Positions 44,392 through 54,517 of a stretch of DNA of 64,000 nucleotides are shown here, in pieces. The notes under the pieces were generated by a model. That model saw nothing but the letters and a program-made list of their open reading frames with translations. It was not told where the DNA came from and searched no databases. This DNA is from an uncultured Pseudomonadales bacterium. GTDB lineage: Bacteria > Pseudomonadota > Gammaproteobacteria > Pseudomonadales > Cellvibrionaceae. Made by a program: the position numbers and the translations under genes. Numbering within the stretch: the first letter of the stretch is position 1; the number at the start of each line of letters is the position of its first letter. Location: positions 1 to 64,000 of the forward strand of contig CANLBN010000003.1 of NCBI GenBank assembly GCA_947488935.1. The letters run 5' to 3'.

Positions 44392-45429
44392 ATGTTGTTT
44401 TCTATCAAATTGTCACCCCTTAATCAGCGCCGTAAAGACGTTTTCTTTAGTAATAAGCGAGCTGCATGGAGCTTTCGCCTATTTATATTTTTATTTTTTA
44501 TCAGTTTGTTTGCAGAGTTTTTTGCAAATGATGAACCCTTGCTTGTCTCTTATAAAAATAATTTTTACTTTCCCATTATTGTCTCTTATCCAGAGACAAC
44601 TTTTGGAGGGGATTTTGATACCGATGCCGATTACAGTGACCCCTATGTCATTGATCTGATCAATGCTAATGGTTGGATGGTTAAGCCAATTGTTCCCTTT
44701 AGTTATGATACGCACATCTCAGATTTGAGTGAGCCGGCACCTTCTCCCCCTACTTGGAAAAATTGGTTAGGGACCGATGATCAAGCTCGCGATGTCTTTG
44801 CGCGTGCGCTTTATGGTTTTCGAATATCTATGCTGTTCGCATTGATACTGACATTAGGCAGTACAGTTATTGGTGTCACTGTGGGTGCAATTCAAGGTTA
44901 TTATGGTGGCAAGATTGATTTGTATGGCCAACGCTTTTTAGAGATTTGGGATGGTTTGCCACGATTATTTGTATTAATTATTCTTGCGAGTATTATCCAG
45001 CCAGATTTTTGGTGGTTACTAGGTGTGCTCTTGCTGTTTAGTTGGACGAGCCTTGTCGATGTGGTGCGTGCAGAATTTTTGCGTGGTCGTAATTTAGACT
45101 ATGTGCGTGCAGCACGCGCAATGGGGGTGAGTGATGCAAAAATTATGTCTAGGCATATTTTGCCTAATGCCATGGTTGCGACTATGACAATGTTGCCTTT
45201 TATTATGACGGGTGCTGTTGTTACGTTAACCTCGCTAGACTTTTTAGGTTTTGGGCTCCCCGTGGGCTCCGCTTCTCTTGGTGAATTAATGTCACAAGGA
45301 AAAGGCAATTTACATGCCCCTTGGCTTGCCATTACGGCTTTTTTAGTTATTTCTACGACGCTTACGCTACTGGTATTTATTGGTGAGGGTGTTAGAGATG
45401 CATTTGACCCGCGTTTAATCACTCAATAG
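44392..45429 (+). CDS. yejE: Peptide ABC transporter permease YejE
   Basis: 345 residues from the ATG at 44392 (MLFSIKLSPLNQRRKDVFFS). A longer open frame starts inside yejB but is not supported. A large periplasmic loop (WKNWLGTDDQARDVFARALY) and the EAA-loop (YVRAARAMGVSDAKIMSRHI) are characteristic. N-terminal Lys/Arg-rich stretch then first helix, as in YejE. Confidence 0.93.
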   Translation: MLFSIKLSPLNQRRKDVFFSNKRAAWSFRLFIFLFFISLFAEFFANDEPLLVSYKNNFYFPIIVSYPETTFGGDFDTDADYSDPYVIDLINANGWMVKPIVPFSYDTHISDLSEPAPSPPTWKNWLGTDDQARDVFARALYGFRISMLFALILTLGSTVIGVTVGAIQGYYGGKIDLYGQRFLEIWDGLPRLFVLIILASIIQPDFWWLLGVLLLFSWTSLVDVVRAEFLRGRNLDYVRAARAMGVSDAKIMSRHILPNAMVATMTMLPFIMTGAVVTLTSLDFLGFGLPVGSASLGELMSQGKGNLHAPWLAITAFLVISTTLTLLVFIGEGVRDAFDPRLITQ

Positions 45430-45461
45430 ATATACACTTAGATAAACAAGCAGTTAATATT

Positions 45462-47180
45462 ATGAGCTTAGAAAAAACGACCTTAAGTGTTAACGATCTT
45501 TCTATCTCCTTCCAGCAAGGAGATAAACAAGTCCATATTGTTAAAAATATCAGTTTTGATGTTGAGCACAATAAAACCGTCGCACTTGTTGGTGAGTCTG
45601 GCTCGGGTAAATCTTTAACTGCGCATTCTATTATGCGATTACTACCTTATCCTTTAGCGTTTCATCCAAGTGGTGATATTTGGTTCTCCAGTGATTGGGA
45701 TATTTGCGCGCGTGGTGCCGCCACTGATTTTGTGCAAAAAAAACATGAAGAGTGTGATAAGTGCATAGAGCTATTGTCTCACCCACTTGAAGCAATGATG
45801 GCGATTCGTGGGCACGACATCGGTATGATATTTCAAGAGCCAATGAGCGCACTTAACCCTTTACATACAGTCGAGCAGCAAATTGGCGAAGCCGTTAATT
45901 TGGGGTATTTTGGCACAGAAAAAGGCCTACCGAAGCGAGCGATACGCCAGCGGGTTTTATCCTTACTCGATCAAGTACATATTGTTGACCCCGAATCAAA
46001 GCTCGGTGCCTATCCGCATCAATTATCTGGTGGTCAGCGCCAGCGCGTAATGATAGCCATGGCTTTAGCTAATAGACCAAAATTACTGATTGCCGATGAG
46101 CCAACAACAGCCTTAGATGTGACAGTGCAAAAGGAAATTCTCGATCTTTTAAAAGAATTACAGCAAAAATATAAAATGAGCATATTGCTTATTACGCACG
46201 ACCTCGGTGTGGTTAAGTATTTGGCGGATCACGTCTTTGTTATGCAGCAAGGCGAAATTGTCGAACAAGGTGATACTCATAGTGTGTTGAATCATCCGCA
46301 AAATGATTACACAAAACTATTAATGAATAGTTGGCCAAAGGGAGAGCCTGTTGAGTTAAAAGCGAATGATTGCCCTGTTGTTGTCGAAACAAAACATCTA
46401 AACGTTATTTATAATAAAAACAAACCTCTATTTGGTAAGTGCAAAGATTTTTTTCTGGCCCTAGAAAATGTCAACTTTAAGCTACAGGAGGGAAGGACGC
46501 TTGGAGTGCTTGGGGAAAGTGGTTCGGGCAAGTCGACACTTGCACTTGCGATACTCAAGTTGATTGATTCTAATGGTACCATAGAGCTTGAAGGACGAGA
46601 TATCTCTAAGCTTAACGATAAGCAAGTGAGGCCGTTGCGCTCACGTATGCAAGTTGTTTTTCAAGACCCTTTTTCAAGCCTTAGCCCAAGAATGAGCGCC
46701 AAGCAAATTATCAGTGAAGGTCTTCACCTACAAAACTTAGCAACAAAAAACGACGCTTCAAAAAATAAACTCTCTGAGGCTGATATCGATAAAATGGTTG
46801 ACGATATTATGCATGAAGTTGGCCTTAACCCCGATACAAAACATCGCTACCCACACGAGTTTTCTGGTGGGCAGCGACAGCGTATTGCTATTGCCCGTGC
46901 ATTTATTTTAAATCCGAACCTTGTCTTTTTAGATGAACCGACCTCTGCGCTGGATCGTGCTGTACAAATGCAAGTGATTAATCTTTTGCGTAAACTGCAA
47001 GCCCAGCGTAAATTAAGCTATATTTTTATCAGTCATGATATTCATGTTATAAAAGCGATGAGCCATGAAATTATGGTCATAAAAAATGGGGAGGTTGTTG
47101 AGTATGGTGATGCGAAAAGCGTGTTAGAAAACCCAGAGCACCCCTATACTCAGAAACTGTTAAAGGCAACATTGGATTAA
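45462..47180 (+). CDS. yejF: Peptide ABC transporter ATPase YejF (two ATPase domains)
   Basis: 572 residues with two complete ABC domains: Walker A GESGSGKS at ~44-51 and again at ~350, signature LSGGQRQR and FSGGQRQR, Walker B LLIADEP and VFLDEP. Both halves carry the C-terminal oligopeptide-type extension that follows DppD/OppF ATPases. A single polypeptide thus supplies both ATPases of the YejBE transporter. Ends the operon. Confidence 0.95.
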   Translation: MSLEKTTLSVNDLSISFQQGDKQVHIVKNISFDVEHNKTVALVGESGSGKSLTAHSIMRLLPYPLAFHPSGDIWFSSDWDICARGAATDFVQKKHEECDKCIELLSHPLEAMMAIRGHDIGMIFQEPMSALNPLHTVEQQIGEAVNLGYFGTEKGLPKRAIRQRVLSLLDQVHIVDPESKLGAYPHQLSGGQRQRVMIAMALANRPKLLIADEPTTALDVTVQKEILDLLKELQQKYKMSILLITHDLGVVKYLADHVFVMQQGEIVEQGDTHSVLNHPQNDYTKLLMNSWPKGEPVELKANDCPVVVETKHLNVIYNKNKPLFGKCKDFFLALENVNFKLQEGRTLGVLGESGSGKSTLALAILKLIDSNGTIELEGRDISKLNDKQVRPLRSRMQVVFQDPFSSLSPRMSAKQIISEGLHLQNLATKNDASKNKLSEADIDKMVDDIMHEVGLNPDTKHRYPHEFSGGQRQRIAIARAFILNPNLVFLDEPTSALDRAVQMQVINLLRKLQAQRKLSYIFISHDIHVIKAMSHEIMVIKNGEVVEYGDAKSVLENPEHPYTQKLLKATLD

Positions 47181-47285
47181 TTTGAGGAAATTTCTGAGTA
47201 AATTATCAATAATTTTCGTAGGTTTTTTATTGCCTATAATAGGAGCAGGTAATAATTTTTAAATTCGGTCGATCATGATCTTACT

Positions 47286-47392
47286 AAAACAAGCTCAATA
47301 CTTTATGCTCACTGTTAGCAAGCTTAAAGTATCGTTTGCCTCCTTATGCTTCTGCACTATTTTATAACTCATATTTTACAGGAGCTTGTTTT
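47286..47392. repeat. Nested inverted repeats downstream of yejF
   Basis: AAAACAAGCTC (47286-47296) and GAGCTTGTTTT (47382-47392) are perfect 11-base inverted copies. Between them ATACTTTA (47298-47305) and TAAAGTAT (47325-47332), plus TGCT/AGCA, form a second stem. The 47181-47408 gap carries no gene. It could be a small mobile repeat (MITE-like) or a structured RNA. Confidence 0.5.
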
Positions 47393-47408
47393 CTATCTTT
47401 TGTTACTA

Positions 47409-48383
47409 TCAGGCACTTATATTGGTTTGATTAATGAGGTCTATTCTTGATCGCATTTCACGAACAAAGTACTCAACAACGAGATCAGAGACATGCTCGC
47501 CATGTCTATCAAGTGTCTTAGTCCCTGGTCCATCATTGACCTCAATAACAAATGCATTGTCATCGTTGCTATCGGGGTAGGTCATAATATCTACTCCCGC
47601 GACAGTTAAGTTGGTCGCGCGCGTTGCTTTTAATGCTAGCTCTTTGATGTTGGCGCCAATTTCTATAAATTCTGCATTGCCACCTAATGCGCTATTAGAA
47701 GGGCAGAGCAATGTTTGTGCTGTGAGTTTAATCGCGGTTGGTACTACATAATCACCAATCACAAAAACCCGATAATGGAAAATAGGTAGCTCAGATTTAC
47801 CAATAAACTTTTGTACTAAAAAAGCTTGATGATCTGTTTTATCACCCTGTAATTCTTTGGCAAATTTATGGATATCGTCTATGGAAGAGGCAAACCGAAT
47901 ACCTGACCCTTGTGTGCTGTAATCTGATTTAAATACATAGGGCGGCGGCGCGAGTTTTTCAGAAATATTATGTATATCTTTTAGCGATTCAGTTGTTTCA
48001 AAAAGTAGAGTTTCTGGTGTTGGTATGTTGCACTCTTCAAGCTGTTTACTCGAATGTATTTTGCTATCAGTAATCTCTGTTGCGTAGCTTGAATTCAAAA
48101 CCGGTACGCCGTTATCTTCAAAAATACGTAAGTATTTTCGACCTAAATCTGCCGTTCCCCAGCTCCATAGCAAGGCCGCATCATAGGTGCTAGGCACATA
48201 CGCTTTTTCGTTGTATAACAGAGCTGGTTGGCCATTTTTTTGGCCGATGGTGCACTGGTCTTTTTTATCGCTAAAATACGAAATGACGTCAATACAGCTT
48301 GTCTCTGTACTCTTTTCGAATGCATTAATTAAATTGCTAGCAGTTTCATTTTGTTTGTCTTCTACTAAAAATAGTATCTTCAT
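47409..48383 (-). CDS. RimK-like ATP-grasp ligase
   Basis: 324 residues. An N-terminal pre-ATP-grasp domain (MKILFLVEDKQNETASNLIN, SWGTADLGRKYLRI) precedes the ATP-grasp core: ATP lysine in VFKSDYSTQGSG and metal-binding FVIEVNDGPGT near the C-terminus. The RimK-like family adds amino acids or makes peptide bonds. Substrate unknown. It faces yejABEF tail-to-tail with the inverted repeat between them. It does not closely resemble the two ATP-grasp proteins at 5.5 and 8 kb. Confidence 0.78.
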   Translation of the reverse strand: MKILFLVEDKQNETASNLINAFEKSTETSCIDVISYFSDKKDQCTIGQKNGQPALLYNEKAYVPSTYDAALLWSWGTADLGRKYLRIFEDNGVPVLNSSYATEITDSKIHSSKQLEECNIPTPETLLFETTESLKDIHNISEKLAPPPYVFKSDYSTQGSGIRFASSIDDIHKFAKELQGDKTDHQAFLVQKFIGKSELPIFHYRVFVIGDYVVPTAIKLTAQTLLCPSNSALGGNAEFIEIGANIKELALKATRATNLTVAGVDIMTYPDSNDDNAFVIEVNDGPGTKTLDRHGEHVSDLVVEYFVREMRSRIDLINQTNISA

Positions 48384-48627
48384 GGCTTAATCTTCAATAA
48401 TCGTATTGGCTATGGTTAAAGCGAATCTGTAGTTCATGAGAATATCGATCCTACCAGTATACTTTAGTTCATTTATTTACTCGAATAAGTAGCGTTTTTA
48501 GACGAGTTTCAACAAAATGGAATAGTTTGATTTTTTACTGCTCTATTTGTAATTTCCATATAACTAATTGGAATTAATCTATCACCATGTATGGATGAAA
48601 AGCGCTCTAGTTTCGTGCTATGCCCCA

Positions 48628-49416
48628 TTAGTTAAAAGGTGTTCTTGCAAGTACCCATATCGTCACTTGGCTTGCTCCTGCTTTTTTTAAAGCAAGCGAT
48701 ACAGCATTGGCCGTTGCTCCTGTTGTCATAACATCATCAACGATTGCTATAGATTGCCCTGTTAAATCACCGTTTACGACAAAGCTGTCACGTAAGCTTT
48801 TAATACGCTGTTTTCGGGTGAGTTCTTTTTGTGGTTTGCCTCTTTTGGTTCGCGTTATCCGATCAAAGTGCTCGAGGCCTAAATATTTACTTAGTAAGCG
48901 GCTAAAAAACTCTGATTGGTTAAAGCTGCGCCGCCATTGATCTTGCCAGTGTAGCGGTACGGGTGTGACGAGTGTGGGTAAGCTTAAGTGTTGCTGTTGA
49001 TAGTATAGAGAGACTGCTTGGCAAAATAAATCCCCAAGGGCTTTGCCAGCATATTCATGCCCTTTTTGCTTATAGTCGTAAAGTAATTGCTTGAGGGGCG
49101 TTTGGTACAGGTAAGGTGAAAAAACCGTATCGTAAATAGGGGGTTGTTTGAGGCACTGTCCGCAAAATAGTGCAAAGTGCCTTAATGGTAGTGCGCACCG
49201 TTGGCAGCTATAGTGTGGTTTTATTAAAAAGCCTTGGCAGTGAATACATATGCGATATTTATTAGCTTCATCGCATAATAAGCAATGATGCTTGGGTATT
49301 AAATAGTTTCCGAGGAGCGCGAGTAGCTTCTTTGAGTGGTGTTGGTATTGCTTGTTTAAAAAGTGGCGGCTAATAAGCAACCGGGAATCGTGGTTTTGTT
49401 CAGATGATTTATACAT
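48628..49416 (-). CDS. comF: ComF-family phosphoribosyltransferase-like protein
   Basis: 262 residues from the ATG at 49416, which has AAGGAGGA upstream; an ATG seven codons earlier lacks a site. An N-terminal zinc-binding part with CLLC, CIHC, CQRC and CGQC pairs is followed by the PRTase domain with VDDVMTTGATANAV (PRPP loop). ComF/GntX proteins are linked to DNA uptake and to use of DNA or gluconate. Divergent from bioB, a familiar gammaproteobacterial arrangement. Confidence 0.9.
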   Translation of the reverse strand: MYKSSEQNHDSRLLISRHFLNKQYQHHSKKLLALLGNYLIPKHHCLLCDEANKYRICIHCQGFLIKPHYSCQRCALPLRHFALFCGQCLKQPPIYDTVFSPYLYQTPLKQLLYDYKQKGHEYAGKALGDLFCQAVSLYYQQQHLSLPTLVTPVPLHWQDQWRRSFNQSEFFSRLLSKYLGLEHFDRITRTKRGKPQKELTRKQRIKSLRDSFVVNGDLTGQSIAIVDDVMTTGATANAVSLALKKAGASQVTIWVLARTPFN

Positions 49417-49440
49417 GGAGTCCTCCTTGACTGGCATCTG

Positions 49441-49473
49441 CAGTTAACCTTTAGAGTGTTTTTAGGTTGACAG
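49441..49473 (+). promoter_or_regulatory. BirA operator (biotin box) upstream of bioB
   Basis: AGTTAACC (49442-49449), 15 bases, GGTTGACAG (49465-49473) is an imperfect palindrome with the half-site pattern (T)GTNAACC-N15-GGTTNACA known for the BirA biotin operator. It lies between comF and bioB and its right half overlaps the -35 of the promoter below. Biotinyl-AMP-bound BirA would therefore block bio transcription. Confidence 0.75.
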
Positions 49474-49494
49474 CTGCAATTGACTTGTTAGTAT
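49467..49494 (+). promoter_or_regulatory. Candidate bioB promoter
   Basis: TTGACA (49467-49472), 16 bases, TAGTAT (49489-49494). The -35 is a perfect match and is overlapped by the biotin box. A transcript starting near 49501 would have a ~140-base leader before bioB. Confidence 0.6.
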
Positions 49495-49644
49495 TGTCCT
49501 CATTCCGTGAGGGGTGATTAGCATAGTAACGAGAATCACCTTTATTGCAAGTACTTAGCTTTCTTGTCATACCTAGAGTTTAAGTATCCTTCTTTTGTCC
49601 ATAAAACTCACAGCCATTGAATCGGTTGTGTATAAGGCCTTTTT

Positions 49645-50733
49645 ATGAGTAATGTGCATGCAACACCCTCAATGGCTGTACTTCGTCACGATTGGAGTCG
49701 AGTCGAAGTAGCTGCCCTGTTTGACTTACCCTTTAACGATTTGCTCTTTCAGGCGCAAAGTGTGCACCGCGAGCACTTTAACCCTAATCATGTGCAAGTC
49801 AGTACGCTTTGCTCGATTAAAACCGGTGCTTGCCCAGAGGATTGTAAATACTGCCCACAAAGTGCGCATTACGACACGGGTCTTGAGCGTGAAAAGTTAA
49901 TGCAGGTAGAAAAAGTTATCGAAGAGGCCAAGGCAGCCAAGGCCAGTGGTGCGACCCGTTTTTGTATGGGTGCTGCTTGGCGCTCACCCAACCATAAAAA
50001 TATGCCCTATGTTGTAGAGATGGTAAAAGGCGTTAAATCCTTAGGTTTAGAGACGTGTATGACATTGGGTATGCTTGATGAGCAGCAATCCGAGACATTG
50101 GCTGATGCTGGCCTTGATTACTATAATCATAATTTAGATACCTCACCTGAGTACTACGGCGAGATTATCACTACTCGCACTTACCAAGATCGCCTCGATA
50201 CTCTCGGTAATGTGCGCAATGCAGGTATGAAAGTGTGCTCTGGTGGTATTGTCGGTATGGGCGAGGGCGAGACTGATCGTGCAGGTTTGTTAATACAGCT
50301 TGCCAATATGCCCGTGCACCCTGAATCGGTGCCTATTAATATGCTCGTTAAAGTCGAGGGTACACCCTTTGAAGCGCTCGATGACCTTGATCCTTTCGAT
50401 TTTATTCGCACTATTGCCATTGCACGTATCATGATGCCCAAATCCCATGTGCGTTTGTCCGCTGGGCGCGAAGATATGAATGAGCAAATGCAGGCCATGG
50501 CATTTTTTGCCGGTGCCAATTCTATTTTCTATGGTGAGAAACTACTGACAACTCCGAACCCCGAAGCCAATAAAGATATGCAGCTCTTTAAGCGTTTGGG
50601 CATAGAGCCTGAGCCTTATGACGACGTTGAGTCTCGTCGTAATGCGAGCGCCGATGGCTCGGGTGTTCAGTACATTGAACCTAACTCTGCCGCGCAGCAA
50701 AATAATTCACAATTTTATAATGCGGCAAGCTAG
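49645..50733 (+). CDS. bioB: Biotin synthase
   Basis: 362 residues. The radical-SAM cluster motif CPEDCKYC (Cys63, 67, 70) and sequences such as [14 protein letters not shown] and [13 protein letters not shown] are classical BioB. It inserts sulfur into dethiobiotin using a 4Fe-4S and a 2Fe-2S cluster. AAGGCC precedes the ATG. First gene of bioBFHCD under the BirA box. The C-terminal ~30 residues are a variable tail. Confidence 0.97.
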   Translation: MSNVHATPSMAVLRHDWSRVEVAALFDLPFNDLLFQAQSVHREHFNPNHVQVSTLCSIKTGACPEDCKYCPQSAHYDTGLEREKLMQVEKVIEEAKAAKASGATRFCMGAAWRSPNHKNMPYVVEMVKGVKSLGLETCMTLGMLDEQQSETLADAGLDYYNHNLDTSPEYYGEIITTRTYQDRLDTLGNVRNAGMKVCSGGIVGMGEGETDRAGLLIQLANMPVHPESVPINMLVKVEGTPFEALDDLDPFDFIRTIAIARIMMPKSHVRLSAGREDMNEQMQAMAFFAGANSIFYGEKLLTTPNPEANKDMQLFKRLGIEPEPYDDVESRRNASADGSGVQYIEPNSAAQQNNSQFYNAAS

Positions 50734-50741
50734 CTCTTCTC

Positions 50742-51965
50742 GTGTTAGATGATGAATTACAAGCCGCTTTAGAACAGCGCAAGCAAGCGCATCGCTATCG
50801 TGAGCGACTAACGAGGCAGCCCTATGATAGTGAGTCTTGCTCGTCTCATCAGGGTGCGGCACTACATGCTCAAATAGTGCTCGATGGCGACCAATACCTT
50901 GGTTTTTGCAGCAACGACTACTTGGGTTTAGCGGGGCACTCCGATGTGGTCGCCTCGTTACAGGATTGTTCCGCTGTTATGGGCGTAGGTAGCACGGCAT
51001 CGCACTTGGTGTGTGGTCATAGTGAGTATCATCATAAGCTCGAGCGCGAAATAGCCGAGTTTACGGGACGCGAACGTGCCTTATTGTTCTCGACCTGTTA
51101 TATGGCAAACCTCGGCGTCGTCTCTGCCTTAACGGGTAGAGGCGATACAATATTTGAAGATCGCCTTAACCATGCATCGCTCATTGATGCGGGTTTGTTG
51201 AGCCGGGCCCAACTTAAGCGTTTTCGTCATAACGACTACCACCATCTTGCACAGCTATTACCTAGCGCTTCAGGTCGTAAATTGGTGGTAGTTGATGGTG
51301 TATTTAGCATGGATGGTGATATTGCACCGTTACCTGAGTTTGTAGAGTTATGTACCCAGCACGATGCGGCACTCATGGTTGATGATGCACACGGCTTTGG
51401 CGTCTTGGGTCAACAAGGCGGCGGTAGTGCCGAGTATTTTGGATTAAGCCAAAGCCAATTGCCTATTTTGGTGGGTGCATTAGGTAAAGCATTTGGTACT
51501 TTTGGGGCCTTTGTTGCGGGCTCTAATGCGCTTATTGAAACACTCATACAATTCGCTAGGCCTTATATTTATACCACAGCTATGCCTCCAGCCTTGGCCG
51601 CTGCTACTTCGACGAGTTTAGCCCTTTTAAAAGAAGAATCGTGGCGTAGAGATAACCTTAAGCAGCGTATAGAGCAATTTAGAGCGGGTGCGCAGCGCCT
51701 AGGTTTATCCTTGCTTAATTCTAATACGCCTATTCAACCCGTATTATTGGGTGATGATGCTCGAGTTTTAGAGGTGGCAGGCAAATTAAAAGAGCGCCGT
51801 ATTTTAGTGGGTGCTATTCGGCCACCGACGGTTCCTGAGGGTACTGCGCGCTTACGTATTACTTTATCTGCTGTGCATACCCAAAAAAATATTGAGCAAT
51901 TGCTACAAGCTTTGGATGAAGTTGTTCCTGCATCATCTCGAATCGCGCCGGCGGCCCTTCGATAA
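50742..51965 (+). CDS. bioF: 8-amino-7-oxononanoate synthase
   Basis: 407 residues from GTG at 50742. The PLP lysine is Lys249 (GALGKAFG) and DDAHG lies at 214-218; STCYMANLG is also conserved. BioF condenses pimeloyl-ACP with alanine. The start is eight bases after bioB and no good ribosome site is seen, so coupling is likely. Length is slightly above the usual ~385. Confidence 0.95.
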   Translation: MLDDELQAALEQRKQAHRYRERLTRQPYDSESCSSHQGAALHAQIVLDGDQYLGFCSNDYLGLAGHSDVVASLQDCSAVMGVGSTASHLVCGHSEYHHKLEREIAEFTGRERALLFSTCYMANLGVVSALTGRGDTIFEDRLNHASLIDAGLLSRAQLKRFRHNDYHHLAQLLPSASGRKLVVVDGVFSMDGDIAPLPEFVELCTQHDAALMVDDAHGFGVLGQQGGGSAEYFGLSQSQLPILVGALGKAFGTFGAFVAGSNALIETLIQFARPYIYTTAMPPALAAATSTSLALLKEESWRRDNLKQRIEQFRAGAQRLGLSLLNSNTPIQPVLLGDDARVLEVAGKLKERRILVGAIRPPTVPEGTARLRITLSAVHTQKNIEQLLQALDEVVPASSRIAPAALR

Positions 51966-51969
51966 ATTT

Positions 51970-52788
51970 ATGATTAAATCGACTTTTATTCCCTTCGCAT
52001 CGCGCCCTGGCCAATCTAATAGTGTGCAGCAAGGTTCTGATAACCCTGTACTTGATTGCCCAATCGTCTTATTACATGGCTGGGGGTGTGATAGTCGTAT
52101 TTGGGAATCCTTGATTCCATTTTTAAATGCCTATGCAGATCTCATTCTTGTCGATATCGAATACGCGGATAAAAATAGTGATGAGTGTTGCAAAGAGATA
52201 GAAAAAGTTTTGCCAGATAGCAGTGTGCTACTAGGCTGGTCTCTTGGTGGGATGTTAGCGACTCGTTTAGCGGCTATGTATCCAACAAAAGTGAATGCTT
52301 TAATTAGCTTGGCCAGCAATGCTAGCTTTGTTGCCAATGATGGTTGGGCTAATGCAATGCTACCCGAGACCTTTATGGTTTTTTTTGGTTTGTTTGTGTC
52401 TAATTCACAAAAAGCATTAACACGGTTCTCTCTTTTACAGGTAAAAGGCGATAGCGATTCGAGCCAGCAGCTAAGTTATTTAAAGAAGTGTCTGGTCAAT
52501 AATGCAAGTCTAAAAACAGGTTTGGATTATTTGCGAGAGATGAATAATCGAGATATTTTATTACATGAAATTATTTGCCCAAGCTTATATGTATTTGGCG
52601 AAAGCGACACCTTAGTGCCAGTGTCAGCAGCTTATGAACTACAAAAATTAATCCATCAGCCATCAAAAGCTCATCAAAATGTAGCTGTAATTAGAGGCAA
52701 AGGGCATGTACTACCTTGCGCGAATGATGATGGTGAGTTGTTGGTTGTTTTTAATGATTTTTTTAAAAAGCTAAAAAGAAGTCGCTAG
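51970..52788 (+). CDS. bioH: Pimeloyl-ACP methyl ester esterase BioH
   Basis: 272 residues from ATG 51970. A frame opening earlier inside bioF is not the start. Alpha/beta hydrolase: HGWG oxyanion region (36-39), nucleophile Ser91 in GWSLGG, acid in ESDTLVP and the catalytic His in GKGHVLPC. BioH demethylates pimeloyl-ACP methyl ester to stop chain growth. It is in operon with bioC, whose methylation it reverses. Confidence 0.9.
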   Translation: MIKSTFIPFASRPGQSNSVQQGSDNPVLDCPIVLLHGWGCDSRIWESLIPFLNAYADLILVDIEYADKNSDECCKEIEKVLPDSSVLLGWSLGGMLATRLAAMYPTKVNALISLASNASFVANDGWANAMLPETFMVFFGLFVSNSQKALTRFSLLQVKGDSDSSQQLSYLKKCLVNNASLKTGLDYLREMNNRDILLHEIICPSLYVFGESDTLVPVSAAYELQKLIHQPSKAHQNVAVIRGKGHVLPCANDDGELLVVFNDFFKKLKRSR

Positions 52789-52798
52789 ATGAACCGTT

Positions 52799-53593
52799 AT
52801 GGATAAAATAAAAATAGCTCATTCTTTTAGTCGTGCTGCCGCGAGCTATGATTCTGCTGCTTATTTTCAGAGAGATATAGGCTTGCAGTTGTTGTCGATG
52901 CTTTCTAAGTATTCAGCTGAACAGAATGCTAGTAATTGTCTGGATCTTGGTTGTGGTACGGGTTTTTTTAGGCAACGTTTAATGTCTTTGTATTCAAATG
53001 CTGACTATATAGGTATTGATATCGCAGAGGGTATGCTGAGCTTTTTGAAAAAAACTTCTGAAGCCGACGCTCATAATAATGTTTTAATTTGCTCCGATGC
53101 AGAGAGCTTACCTATAAAACAACAGTCAATTGATGTTGCTTTTTCAAATATGGCTTTGCAATGGTGTGAAAATTTACCGCAGCTCTTCTCTGAGTTTAAT
53201 CGTATTCTTAAGCCGGGAGGTATTGTCGGCTTAACAACCCTCGGGCCTAGCACCCTAATAGAGTTAAAAAAATCATGGAGTGTTGTTGATGACCGCGTTC
53301 ATGTTAATCAGTTTTTAGCGCTGGAGTCTTGGTGTGATGCAGCTAACTCGAATGGTTTGGTAGTGGAGAAAAAGTGTGTTGATTTCCCCGTCTTGCAGTT
53401 TGACTCAGTGAGGCAGTTGTTAAAAGAGTTAAAGTTAATTGGTGCGCATAATGTTAATAAAGGGCGGCCACAAGGTTTGCACAGTAAAGCTTATATCAAT
53501 GCATTGTATAAAGCGTATGAGTCGTTCAAGGAGGGAGGGCTGTTTCCTGCTACTTATGAGGTTTATTTTTTAATTCTCAGAAAAACTAACTAA
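52799..53593 (+). CDS. bioC: Malonyl-ACP O-methyltransferase BioC
   Basis: 264 residues. Motif I CLDLGCGTGFF (~47-57), then YIGIDIAEGML and FSNMALQWCENLPQ are BioC hallmarks. It methylates malonyl-ACP to start pimelate synthesis. N-terminal IAHSFSRAAASYDSAA is the usual BioC opening. Confidence 0.93.
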   Translation: MDKIKIAHSFSRAAASYDSAAYFQRDIGLQLLSMLSKYSAEQNASNCLDLGCGTGFFRQRLMSLYSNADYIGIDIAEGMLSFLKKTSEADAHNNVLICSDAESLPIKQQSIDVAFSNMALQWCENLPQLFSEFNRILKPGGIVGLTTLGPSTLIELKKSWSVVDDRVHVNQFLALESWCDAANSNGLVVEKKCVDFPVLQFDSVRQLLKELKLIGAHNVNKGRPQGLHSKAYINALYKAYESFKEGGLFPATYEVYFLILRKTN

Positions 53594-53594
53594 T

Positions 53595-54275
53595 ATGAAA
53601 AAATTTTTTGTTGCCGGTACAGATACAGACGTGGGTAAAACTTTAGTTAGCTCTGCACTGTTATATACATTTCATGAAAAAGGCTTGTCTACAGCAGCAA
53701 TAAAGCCTATCGCTGCTGGCTGTGAAAAAACGCATCAAGGTTTGCGCAATGACGATGCACTAACGTTGCAGTCAGCTATGTCGGCAGAGCTTTGCTACGA
53801 CGAAGTAAACCCCGTTGCACTTAAGCCTGCTATAGCTCCTCACATTGCCGCCGATAAAGTCGGAGCGAAAGCAACGGTAGAGAGCCTGGCGAAAAGTTGT
53901 GAGCATGTTTTTCAAAAAAATTATGATATAAGCTTGGTCGAAGGCGCTGGTGGGTGGCGAGTTCCACTCAATTATGATGAAACGTTAGCGGACTTAGTTA
54001 AAGCTTTAAATATCCCGGTTGTATTGGTTGTTGGTTTGAAACTTGGTTGTATTAATCATTCTTTATTGACTTTTGATGCCATAAAAAATGACGGTTTGCT
54101 TGTAAGTGGTTGGGTGGCCAATCGAATCGACAAAGATATGGCGGTTGTTGATGAAAATATCGAGACATTAAAAAAACGCTTGGCTTGTCCATTTTTAGGG
54201 TATATACCTTTCTTGAATAATCCTAGCGCTATTAATGCCTCTAAGTTTTTAGATATAGATAAATTGTTACTTTAA
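53595..54275 (+). CDS. bioD: Dethiobiotin synthetase
   Basis: 226 residues. P-loop GTDTDVGKT at 8-16 and the GAGGWRVPL motif are family markers. BioD closes the ureido ring from DAPA using ATP and CO2. Starts one base after bioC and ends the operon. No bioA in this window, so it lies elsewhere. Confidence 0.95.
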   Translation: MKKFFVAGTDTDVGKTLVSSALLYTFHEKGLSTAAIKPIAAGCEKTHQGLRNDDALTLQSAMSAELCYDEVNPVALKPAIAPHIAADKVGAKATVESLAKSCEHVFQKNYDISLVEGAGGWRVPLNYDETLADLVKALNIPVVLVVGLKLGCINHSLLTFDAIKNDGLLVSGWVANRIDKDMAVVDENIETLKKRLACPFLGYIPFLNNPSAINASKFLDIDKLLL

Positions 54276-54296
54276 TGTTTTTTTTGTAAAAAAACA
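54276..54296 (+). terminator. A/T-only stem after bioD
   Basis: TGTTTTTTT and AAAAAAACA can pair across three bases directly behind bioD. The stem is weak; it may mark the end of the operon. The remaining gap to 54517 shows no gene. Confidence 0.25.
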
Positions 54297-54517
54297 GTCT
54301 TAAAGTTTATGGTTTTGCCGCAGCTATTTTTTTTTGAATGACGTATTATTATATTGTGGAGCTTATCTTTGTTAATTGTATTTTTTAATGATGGGTAAGC
54401 AGCACGAAAAGTTAAGGATGAAAACGAATAGGGAGCCTTCCAGCTAACAGCGAAGAGGTTGATAAGTCTAAATTTTGATGTATCTCATTTGTTATCAAAA
54501 CTAGGCGTCAATAAATA

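Noticed and set aside
51811-51969. Upstream extension of the bioH frame inside bioF
   Set aside because: It is the shadow of bioF in another frame; the ATG at 51970, just after the bioF stop, starts a normal BioH.
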